From assembly GCA_029256665.1 (NCBI GenBank), contig JAQSXN010000325.1:1-5416 (forward strand): DNA of 5,416 bases, given 5' to 3'. Origin of the DNA: Paenibacillus sp. (GTDB taxonomy: Bacteria > Bacillota > Bacilli > Paenibacillales > Paenibacillaceae). Both the position numbers and the translations under genes were made by a program. Of this stretch, positions 1-4,712 are shown piece by piece. Position 1 is the first letter of the stretch. The number at the start of each line of letters is the position of its first letter. The notes under the pieces are model-generated. The model was not told where the DNA came from and did no database searches. It worked only from the letters and a program-made list of their open reading frames with translations.

Positions 1-407
1 TCGGCAAAAGCGCCCATCGCCACCTGCTTGCTGTATTTGCCGCTGTTCGTGAACATGATGTCGAACGGCTCGCCGGTATTCACGATCGTGTTGATTTTGG
101 TATCCCATTCGCCCCAGCTTGCGACCTTAATGTCGACCTTCACGCCGATTTTCTCGGCCGTGTACGCGTTCATGGCTTCGACGGCTTTGTCGAAGTTGTT
201 GGGAACCTGGCCGCCGATGAGCCACCAGACGAGCGTCGGAGCTTCTTTGCTAGGCGCGTCGGATTCCTTTGGCGCGTCCGTTGCCGCGTCCGGCGCGTTT
301 GTTGCGTTCGTTCCGGTAGGAGAGTTCGAGCCGGAGCAGGCGGCTAGGCCGGACACCAGCAACGTGGAGATGCAAAGCGTTGAAACGAGCTTCCATGGCT
401 TCTTCAT
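1..407 (-). CDS. Sugar ABC transporter solute-binding lipoprotein (N-terminal 135 residues, cut by window edge)
   Basis: This is the start of an extracellular solute-binding protein of a carbohydrate importer; it would be lipid-anchored on the outer face of the membrane and hand sugar to the two permeases encoded upstream. The frame begins MKKPWKLVS, has a hydrophobic signal segment at residues 7-23 and a lipobox LAAC with Cys24 as the lipidated residue. A low-complexity linker rich in Ala, Asp, Thr and Pro follows (about 25-57). The mature lobe starts near residue 58 (TLVWWLIGG); the stretches WGEWDTKINTIVNTGEPFDI (98-117) and FTNSG are typical of the binding proteins paired with LplB/YtcP permeases. 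The start at 407 is chosen because AGGGGG (415-420) lies seven bases before it; an ATG five bases upstream (410-412) reads ATG AAA TGA and is out of frame. It is the third gene of the operon, 103 bases after the YtcP-like gene. The substrate cannot be told from this part. The frame is open to position 1. Confidence 0.9.
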   Translation of the reverse strand, partial: MKKPWKLVSTLCISTLLVSGLAACSGSNSPTGTNATNAPDAATDAPKESDAPSKEAPTLVWWLIGGQVPNNFDKAVEAMNAYTAEKIGVKVDIKVASWGEWDTKINTIVNTGEPFDIMFTNSGKYSKQVAMGAFA

Positions 408-428
408 TTCATTTCCCCCTTAATGAAG
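402..428 (-). promoter_or_regulatory. Translation initiation region of the binding-protein gene, inside an inverted repeat
   Basis: CTTCATT (402-408) and AATGAAG (422-428) are perfect 7-base inverted arms, and the ribosome site AGGGGG (415-420, minus strand) lies in the loop between them. In the mRNA one arm contains the true AUG (405-407). A second register pairs TTCATT (408-413) with AATGAA (422-427) and instead covers the out-of-frame AUG at 410-412, leaving the true AUG just outside the stem. The repeats are seen directly. Any effect on translation is inferred, and the stem is AT-rich and weak. Confidence 0.35.
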
Positions 429-474
429 TTGGCAATCTATGATAAATCCTCTGTCGAGGTCTATCGATGATGTG

Positions 475-509
475 GACCGTCGTCACATGCAGGACGTATC
501 GGTACGGTC
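475..509 (-). other. Intercistronic stem-loop after the second permease gene
   Basis: Just after the stop codon of the YtcP-like gene (511-513) the sequence can fold: GACCGT (475-480) pairs with ACGGTC (504-509), and CGTC (481-484) pairs with GACG (493-496). The loop is 8 bases (485-492) and there is a 7-base bulge on one side (497-503). No T-run follows in the direction of transcription, so it is not a standard intrinsic terminator. In a permease/binding-protein operon such a hairpin could protect the upstream mRNA end or partly stop transcription. That role is inferred. A second small hairpin, CCTC/GAGG with a TGTC loop (448-459), lies closer to the next gene. Confidence 0.45.
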
Positions 510-510
510 G

Positions 511-1440
511 TTATCCCTTGACGGCGCCGATCGTGAGACCGGAGATAAAATAGTTCTGGAAGAACGGGTAGGCGAAGGCAACGGGCAGCACGATGATGAT
601 GGCTACGGCCATGCGCGCGGATTCCTTCGGCATCGTCGCGACAAGCTCGGCGTAGCTGACGCCCATGCTCGCTGCATTCTTGGCAAGCGCGTCCACATTG
701 CTCATCAAGCTATTGAGCAGCGCCTGCAGGGAATAGAGGTTCTGGTTGTCGATATAGAGCATCGATTGAAACCAGTCGTTCCAATACGAGAAGCAGAGGA
801 ACAGCCCGATGGTGGCGATGACCGGCAAGGAAATCGGCAGGATGATGGAGAAGAAGATTCGCTGCTGGCTCGCGCCGTCGATCTCGGCGGATTCGATCAG
901 CCCGTCGGGAATCGTGGTCTTGAAGAAGGTTTTGCATATGATCACGTTGAACGACGAGACGGCCAGCGGAAGAATCAGCGCCCAGACGCTATCTTTCAGC
1001 CCCAACAGATTCGTGTTGATGAAGTAGCTGGATACAAGGCCGCCATTGAATATCATGGGGATAAAGACGATCCAGGTCAGAAAACCGTTCAGCTTGTAGG
1101 CCGGTCTGGACAGCACGTAACCCATGGTGGTCGTAAGCAACACGCCAATGACGGTGCCGGCCGCGGTGACAAGAGCGGATACGCCGAACGCCCGCAGAAT
1201 CATCGTTCCTTGGTTGACGACAAAGGCATACGCCTCTCCGGACAAGGCGACCGGCAACAAATGATAGCCCGTCTCCCGAATGGAATTCTCGCTGGAGAAC
1301 GAGATGGATAACACAACGATGACGGGGATGACGCAGACCAGCGCCAAGACGATAAAGTTCAGGTTAAAGAGAATGTCTACGATTTTGCTGGTACGGTTGA
1401 ATTTCTCAAGTCCCGTTTGGTAAGTCGTTCTCGTTGACAT
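511..1440 (-). CDS. Carbohydrate ABC transporter permease, YtcP/LplC (MalG-like) type
   Basis: A 309-residue integral membrane permease, the normal length for the second channel subunit of CUT1 sugar importers. About six membrane segments can be read: about 28-48, 82-110, 121-141, 152-171, 197-216 and 277-297. The ABC permease signature that docks on the ATPase is at residues 183-202, with the core ESAEIDGAS followed by a conserved LP. The protein ends GLTIGAVKG, a tail I associate with the YtcP family. The start is firm: AAGGAGGG (1446-1453) ends five bases before the ATG and overlaps the stop codon (TAA, 1452-1454) of the upstream permease gene, leaving 11 bases between the genes. It should therefore be co-transcribed and possibly translationally coupled with the LplB-like gene. 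It would form a heterodimeric channel with that protein. The sugar is unknown. Confidence 0.93.
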   Translation of the reverse strand: MSTRTTYQTGLEKFNRTSKIVDILFNLNFIVLALVCVIPVIVVLSISFSSENSIRETGYHLLPVALSGEAYAFVVNQGTMILRAFGVSALVTAAGTVIGVLLTTTMGYVLSRPAYKLNGFLTWIVFIPMIFNGGLVSSYFINTNLLGLKDSVWALILPLAVSSFNVIICKTFFKTTIPDGLIESAEIDGASQQRIFFSIILPISLPVIATIGLFLCFSYWNDWFQSMLYIDNQNLYSLQALLNSLMSNVDALAKNAASMGVSYAELVATMPKESARMAVAIIIVLPVAFAYPFFQNYFISGLTIGAVKG

Positions 1441-1451
1441 GGTTTCCCTCC

Positions 1452-2408
1452 TTACATCATCGCGCTTTCGCGATCGACTTTGCGGACGATCCAGTTCGCG
1501 ATCAGAATCGTTGCGCAGCCCAGAACGGACTGCACGAATGCGGCAGAGGCCGCCATTCCCAAGGTAGCGGACTTGAGCTGCTTGTACACCATGACGTCGA
1601 TCGTGGTCGACACGTTGAACAGGGAATTGGAGTCTCGCGTGACCTGATAGAACAGGCCGAAATCGGTGTAGAAGATCCGTCCCACCGCCAGAATGAACAG
1701 CATGACGATGACAAGCTTAAGCATCGGCAACGTGATGAATCTCGTCTGCTGCCAGATGGAGGCGCCGTCAATGACGGCCGCTTCATAGTAGGTGCTGTCC
1801 AGGCTCGTGATCGTGGCCAAATAGATGACCATGCCGTAGCCGAGGCCCTTCCAGACATTCAGCAGAATGAGGAAGTACGGCCAGTAAGCCGGCTCCATGT
1901 ACCAGTTCACGGGATCGCTGCCCGCGCCGACCAGCATTTGGTTGAGAATCCCTTTGTCGAAGCTCAGGAACGCCCAGCCTACGGCGGAAACGACCACCCA
2001 GGAAAGGAAGTAGGGGAGGAACATCATCGTCTGATAGACTTTGCTTGCTCTGCGGCTGTGGAGCAGTCCGATCATGATGGCGAACAGGACGGGCAGCACG
2101 ATGCCTAGCACGATAAAAACGATGTTGTATCCGATCGTATTTCGGATCAGGATCCAAGCGTCATTGGACGTAAACAAGAACTCGAAATTTTTGAAGCCGA
2201 CCCAAGGGCTGTTAAACACGTTGCTCAGGAAGCCGCCGCTGATTCTGAAGTTCTTGAAGGCGATGATGATCCCGAACATGGGCAGGAAACAGAACAAGAG
2301 GTACCAAATCGTCGTGGGCAATGCCAGGAGGGTGAGTTCCGTATCCTGCTTGCGCCAACGGATTCGTAAGCGCTTTCTTTTGGCGCGTTGCTCCGCTGCA
2401 AGGCTCAT
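1452..2408 (-). CDS. Carbohydrate ABC transporter permease, LplB (MalF/UgpA-like) type
   Basis: A 318-residue membrane permease, the first gene of the importer operon. A basic cytoplasmic N-terminus (residues 8-21, with RAKRKRLRIRWRK) is followed by a hydrophobic segment (27-50). The stretch SPWVGFKNFEFLF (67-79) is typical of LplB-like subunits. More membrane segments lie at about 92-115, 128-148, 176-200, 230-246 and 287-306. The EAA loop that contacts the ATPase is at 208-228, with EAAVIDGAS and a terminal LP. The ATG at 2408 is supported by GGAAGGAG (2417-2424) eight bases upstream. The gene ends TAA inside the ribosome site of the next gene. It pairs with the YtcP-like permease and the lipoprotein. 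No ATPase gene is in the window; importers of this type often use a shared MsmX-like ATPase encoded elsewhere (family knowledge). Early codons overlap a cre-like palindrome. Confidence 0.93.
   Translation of the reverse strand: MSLAAEQRAKRKRLRIRWRKQDTELTLLALPTTIWYLLFCFLPMFGIIIAFKNFRISGGFLSNVFNSPWVGFKNFEFLFTSNDAWILIRNTIGYNIVFIVLGIVLPVLFAIMIGLLHSRRASKVYQTMMFLPYFLSWVVVSAVGWAFLSFDKGILNQMLVGAGSDPVNWYMEPAYWPYFLILLNVWKGLGYGMVIYLATITSLDSTYYEAAVIDGASIWQQTRFITLPMLKLVIVMLFILAVGRIFYTDFGLFYQVTRDSNSLFNVSTTIDVMVYKQLKSATLGMAASAAFVQSVLGCATILIANWIVRKVDRESAMM
2365..2378 (-). promoter_or_regulatory. cre-like site (possible CcpA operator) inside the first permease gene
   Basis: The minus strand reads AGAAAGCGCTTACG, agreeing at 12 of 14 positions with the palindromic catabolite-responsive element form TGAAAGCGCTTWCA; both mismatches are at the outermost bases. 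The central AAGCGCTT (2368-2375) is a perfect palindrome. It covers codons 11-15 of the LplB-like gene (AGA AAG CGC TTA CGA), roughly 80-90 bases downstream of the proposed transcription start. In Firmicutes, CcpA bound to such early intragenic sites is known to block elongation of sugar-uptake operons. The match is seen; function is inferred. Confidence 0.45.
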
Positions 2409-2463
2409 GTTTGTCGCTCCTTCCGGTGTTTCTCGCTTGAAATTCTCTTGCTGCGTTCATTGT

Positions 2464-2493
2464 ATAATGGAAGGATTCGCCGCTTCTAGACAA
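2464..2493 (-). promoter_or_regulatory. Candidate sigma-A promoter of the sugar importer operon
   Basis: On the minus strand, TTGTCT (2488-2493) and CATTAT (2464-2469) are separated by 18 bases, giving four of six consensus matches in each hexamer. Transcription would start near 2457, leaving a leader of about 50 bases before the ATG at 2408. The -35 hexamer lies within the proximal copy of the direct repeat, an arrangement expected of a weak, activator-dependent promoter. Alternative -10 readings in the overlapping ATTATACAAT stretch are possible. Confidence 0.4.
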
Positions 2494-2519
2494 CAAACTT
2501 GATACTATAGTCAACAAAC
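2487..2519 (-). repeat. Direct repeat with 21-base period upstream of the importer operon (candidate activator site)
   Basis: On the minus strand the 12-mer GTTTGTTGWCTA occurs twice, at 2508-2519 (W = A) and 2487-2498 (W = T), matching at 11 of 12 positions, with starts 21 bases apart, i.e. two helical turns. The proximal copy overlaps the proposed -35 hexamer. AraC-family activators, including the YesN-type response regulators often found with LplB/YtcP operons in Paenibacillus, bind direct half-sites with this phasing (family knowledge). No such regulator is encoded in the window, so the binding partner is inferred. Confidence 0.5.
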
Positions 2520-2585
2520 GTTATGTGAAGGTTCGGAAATAACGGCATAGATCTCGTGGAGCAATAGGTGGAAAATTGAAATCGA

Positions 2586-2635
2586 GGGGGGAGGGAGGGG
2601 GCGAGAGCGGAGCGACCGCCTTGCTCGTTCTCCGC
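2586..2635 (-). terminator. GC-rich stem-loop and C-rich transcript tract downstream of the oxidoreductase gene (possible terminator, no U-run)
   Basis: About 35 bases past the stop of the oxidoreductase gene, GCGGAG (2607-2612) pairs with CTCCGC (2630-2635), extended inward by CGA/TCG (2613-2615 and 2625-2627) with a two-base bulge and a 9-base loop. The transcript then enters a C-rich tract, the complement of G6-A-G3-A-G5 at 2586-2601. A smaller hairpin, GCCCT/AGGGC (2639-2656), precedes it. There is no T-run, so intrinsic termination is doubtful. The region could still slow or end transcription, for example with Rho. The remaining bases of this intergenic stretch, 2520-2585, show nothing I recognise. 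Confidence 0.3.
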
Positions 2636-2668
2636 CACGCCCTCATTGGCAAGGGCTTTGTTGCGAGG

Positions 2669-3586
2669 TTAATCGATCTTCAGAACGATCTTTCCGCGGC
2701 CGTGCCTGCTTTCGATCGCTCTGTGCGCATCGGCCGCCTGATCCAACGAAAACGACTGTCTGATGTGGAGGTGCAGCTTGCGTTGCGTATAAAGTTCCGT
2801 CAGCTTGGCGAGGCGGGCTGCCGAGCGTTCGCCCCGGACGACGCGGAGGCCGAGCTCATCGATCAGATCATAGGCAAAGAAGGTGCAAATGCGCTCCTTA
2901 TCGGGGACTAGCGCGACCGCAGCATGCAGCCCCTCTCCGCCGGCCGTGTCGAAAGCGCAATCGATTCCCGCTGGCGCGATCCTACGCAACCGATCGGCTA
3001 AGCCCTCCTCGTAGGTAATCGGAACGGCTCCCAGCGAACGAATGAAATCGTGATTATTCTCGCTCCCCGTACCGATCACCGTCGTAGCTCCCCGCGCCTT
3101 TGCCAGTTGAACGGCGATGGATCCAAGCGAACCGGCCGCGCCATTGATTAAGACGGTATCGCCTGGCCCAACGCCGATTGCCTCGAGCGCCAAATATGCC
3201 CCTTGACCATTGCCGGTCAGCCCACCTGCTTCTTCCCAAGTCATGAGCCGCGGTTTCTCGACAATTTGGTCGGCACCGACGACCACGTATTCCGCATAAC
3301 AATTCAAGATAGCAAAACCAAGAACTTCGCTGCCTATTTCGAATCCGGTCACGCCAGCTCCTACTTCGTCAATCATACCAGCGAACTCATTCCCTGGTAT
3401 TTGCGGCAATTTTACTTCCACGCCATAAGATGGCGTCCAGCCGCCGCGTATCGCGCAGTCATAATGCTGTACGCCGGCTGCTTTCACGCGAACGCGAACT
3501 TGACCCGGTCCCGCGTGCGGATCAGGCACCTCCATCACGTGCATGACTTCCGGTCCTCCGAACGATGAGAAAACGGCTGCTTTCAT
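2669..3586 (-). CDS. Zinc-independent medium-chain dehydrogenase, NADPH:quinone oxidoreductase-like
   Basis: A 305-residue cytoplasmic oxidoreductase of the medium-chain dehydrogenase/reductase superfamily, expected to use NAD(P)H to reduce quinones or activated alkenes. The GroES-like N-terminal half has the family patterns FGGPEVM (9-15), KAAGVQHYD (35-43) and PGNEFAGMIDEVGAGV (64-79). The Rossmann half begins near 126 and has the nucleotide-binding turn NGAAGSLGSIAVQLAKARGA (148-167). The end, HGRGKIVL (295-302), is the usual family tail. No zinc-binding Cys/His set of alcohol dehydrogenases is visible. The start at 3586 is chosen because AGGAGG (3595-3600) lies eight bases upstream and MKAAVF is the standard family beginning; a longer in-frame reading to 3694 would add 36 residues that look like translated AT-rich intergenic DNA. 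It is divergent from a LysR-type gene 157 bases away, its likely regulator. The real substrate is not predictable. It lies upstream of the importer operon on the same strand, with 260 bases between. Confidence 0.9.
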   Translation of the reverse strand: MKAAVFSSFGGPEVMHVMEVPDPHAGPGQVRVRVKAAGVQHYDCAIRGGWTPSYGVEVKLPQIPGNEFAGMIDEVGAGVTGFEIGSEVLGFAILNCYAEYVVVGADQIVEKPRLMTWEEAGGLTGNGQGAYLALEAIGVGPGDTVLINGAAGSLGSIAVQLAKARGATTVIGTGSENNHDFIRSLGAVPITYEEGLADRLRRIAPAGIDCAFDTAGGEGLHAAVALVPDKERICTFFAYDLIDELGLRVVRGERSAARLAKLTELYTQRKLHLHIRQSFSLDQAADAHRAIESRHGRGKIVLKID

Positions 3587-3623
3587 AATAATGTCCTCCT
3601 TTTTGGGCCTGCTTGCCGATCTG

Positions 3624-3633
3624 TTCCCGGGAA
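3624..3633. repeat. Perfect 10-base palindrome in the oxidoreductase leader
   Basis: TTCCCGGGAA is a perfect palindrome 38 bases upstream of the oxidoreductase start, followed two bases later by another palindrome, GGATCC. It could be an operator half-site or chance in a GC-rich leader; no known regulator is assigned. Confidence 0.25.
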
Positions 3634-3644
3634 GGATCCTATAT

Positions 3645-3705
3645 CGCTTGCATATAAGTATTGTATAGCGGATAATCCATATATAAAAATACATCTTGTT
3701 ATATA
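3645..3705. promoter_or_regulatory. Divergent control region between the oxidoreductase and lysR genes, with two inverted repeats
   Basis: This AT-rich stretch holds two dyads. One has outer arms CGCT (3645-3648) and AGCG (3667-3670) with an inner ATA-AG-TAT core. The other is the perfect pair TATATAA (3680-3686) and TTATATA (3699-3705) separated by 12 bases. LysR-type proteins usually bind imperfect dyads of this scale between divergent genes and repress their own promoter (family knowledge). The T-N11-A pattern is too loose to identify the true site here. Both are candidates for the regulator encoded at 3744. Confidence 0.4.
3648..3676 (+). promoter_or_regulatory. Candidate promoter of the LysR-type gene
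   Basis: TTGCAT (3648-3653) and GATAAT (3671-3676) are 17 bases apart; the -10 matches consensus at five of six positions, the -35 only at the TTG. It overlaps the CGCT/AGCG dyad, which would suit autorepression. A second perfect TATAAT at 3702-3707 has no good -35 at the right distance. For the opposite gene the best -10 on the minus strand is TACAAT (3660-3665), also without a convincing -35. Confidence 0.35.
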
Positions 3706-3743
3706 ATATTCATTCCCTTGAGTATATAAGGAGGGCAAAAAAG

Positions 3744-4622
3744 ATGGAACTGCTGCAACTGCGCTATTTTCGAACCGTTGCCAGATTGGAGCATATGTCG
3801 AAGGCGGCGCAAGAATTGCGAATCGCACAGCCTGCGCTCAGCAAGACGATCGCTCGGCTGGAGAAGGATCTAGGCGTGCTGCTCTTTGACAGGGAGGGCA
3901 GGCAAATTCGGCTTAATACGTTCGGCAAGGCATTCTTGAGTAAAGCGGAGGCGGCGCTCGCCCTTCTGGAAGAGGGGCAAAGGGAAGTTGCCGATCTAGC
4001 AGGCATGGAGCATGGAAGCATTCATTTGGCAACGCCGAGCCTGGATCGTTTATCGGAGCCGTTGAACGCTTTCGTCTCTCTTCACCCGAAAGTCCATTTC
4101 CGGATCACGCAAGCATCGATGGGCGAGATGGCGAAGCTTATTGAAACCGGGAAGGTTGATATTTGTTTTACTCCCTTGCCCATGGATAGGCCGGATTTCA
4201 GCTCGATGTCGGCCCTGCATGAAGAGGTTTATTTGGCTGTTCCTCCCGGACACCGGTTATCCGGTCTTCAGAGCGTCCGCTTAGATGAGGTGGCGCACGA
4301 ATCTTTTATCGGCTACAAGGAGGACTTTCATTTTCAAATGATGAATGATGATTTCTTCCGTTCCGCTGGCATATCCCCCAACTTTGTCTGCAGAGTAGAT
4401 GAAGCGGCGTCTATTGCCAAACTTGTTTCCGCAGGGCTAGGCGTTGCGCTTGTCGGCAAATGCGGCGGGCCTGACTCCCGACTGCATCTGTTGTCCATTG
4501 ATTACCCGGTTTGCAGGCGCCATTTCCAAATCGTATGGCATAACAAACGTTATCTTTCCAAGGCAGCCCATCATTTCATCGATTTTGTCTGTCGGTATTT
4601 TTCAGGAGCAATTCCTGCATGA
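3744..4622 (+). CDS. LysR-family transcriptional regulator
   Basis: A 292-residue DNA-binding regulator of normal LysR length. The N-terminal winged helix-turn-helix covers about residues 1-60, with the hallmark pattern SKAAQELRIAQPALSKTIAR (19-38), then LEKDLGVLLFDR (39-50) and the wing ending RLNTFGKAFL (56-65). A linker helix (66-90) leads to the effector-binding domain, which starts at GSIHLATPSL (91-100) and includes the usual GKVDICF (136-142) and VSAGLGVALVG (228-238) stretches. The ATG at 3744 is supported by TAAGGAGGG (3727-3735) eight bases upstream; a longer frame back to 3696 lacks such a site and would lengthen the protein before the conserved MELLQLRYF start. It is transcribed away from the oxidoreductase gene, the standard geometry for a LysR protein that controls its divergent neighbour and itself. 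The effector is unknown; a quinone or electrophile is a guess from the neighbour. Confidence 0.93.
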   Translation: MELLQLRYFRTVARLEHMSKAAQELRIAQPALSKTIARLEKDLGVLLFDREGRQIRLNTFGKAFLSKAEAALALLEEGQREVADLAGMEHGSIHLATPSLDRLSEPLNAFVSLHPKVHFRITQASMGEMAKLIETGKVDICFTPLPMDRPDFSSMSALHEEVYLAVPPGHRLSGLQSVRLDEVAHESFIGYKEDFHFQMMNDDFFRSAGISPNFVCRVDEAASIAKLVSAGLGVALVGKCGGPDSRLHLLSIDYPVCRRHFQIVWHNKRYLSKAAHHFIDFVCRYFSGAIPA

Positions 4623-4639
4623 AAATGTGAGCGGAAGCG

Positions 4640-4654
4640 GACTAGACTAGACTA
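4640..4654 (+). repeat. Three tandem copies of GACTA
   Basis: GACTA is repeated three times without interruption just after the lysR gene, framed by CGGAC (4638-4642) and GTCCG (4657-4661), which could pair as a weak 5-base stem. No T-run follows, so no terminator is called. The rest of the 90-base gap before the next gene shows no clear promoter. Confidence 0.4.
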
Positions 4655-4691
4655 AGGTCCGGTTCAATTCTAGCCGCGGGTAGGAGGATGA

Positions 4692-4709
4692 AGCCTAGAG
4701 GAAAAGGCT
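4692..4709 (+). promoter_or_regulatory. Small hairpin carrying the probable ribosome site of the sensor gene in its loop
   Basis: AGCCT (4692-4696) pairs with AGGCT (4705-4709) around the loop AGAGGAAA. The purine-rich AGAGG is the only reasonable ribosome site for the ATG at 4713, though 11 bases away. A much better AGGAGG (4682-4687) directly abuts an ATG in another frame (4688-4690), too close to serve it, and is 25 bases from 4713, too far for that start. The translation start is therefore not settled. Confidence 0.3.
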
Positions 4710-4712
4710 ACA

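Noticed and set aside
439..1311. A 290-codon plus-strand open frame opposite the YtcP-like permease
   Set aside because: Its product is rich in Asp, Arg, Gly, Gln and His with no recognisable domain, lacks a ribosome site, and mirrors a well-supported permease gene; it is an antisense shadow.
1434..2108. A 224-codon plus-strand open frame opposite the LplB-like permease
   Set aside because: Same charged, low-information composition as the other antisense frame, no ribosome site, and the opposite strand encodes a clear permease.
2212..2460. Possible leader peptide from an ATG at 2458-2460 upstream of the LplB-like gene
   Set aside because: No ribosome site precedes it and it runs deep into the permease gene in another frame; the proposed transcription start is at about the same position.
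2463..2468. Perfect TATAAT on the plus strand, suggesting an antisense promoter
   Set aside because: No -35 at 16-18 bases; the nearest TTGAAA (2437-2442) is 20 bases away, and the hexamer overlaps the minus-strand promoter that explains the AT-rich bases.
2576..2911. A plus-strand open frame of 111 codons overlapping the end of the oxidoreductase gene
   Set aside because: Its start lies in the G-rich non-coding tract and most of it is antisense to the conserved oxidoreductase C-terminus.
3587..3694. In-frame N-terminal extension of the oxidoreductase by 36 residues
   Set aside because: It reads through AT-rich promoter DNA and through the AGGAGG site that serves the conserved MKAAVF start at 3586.
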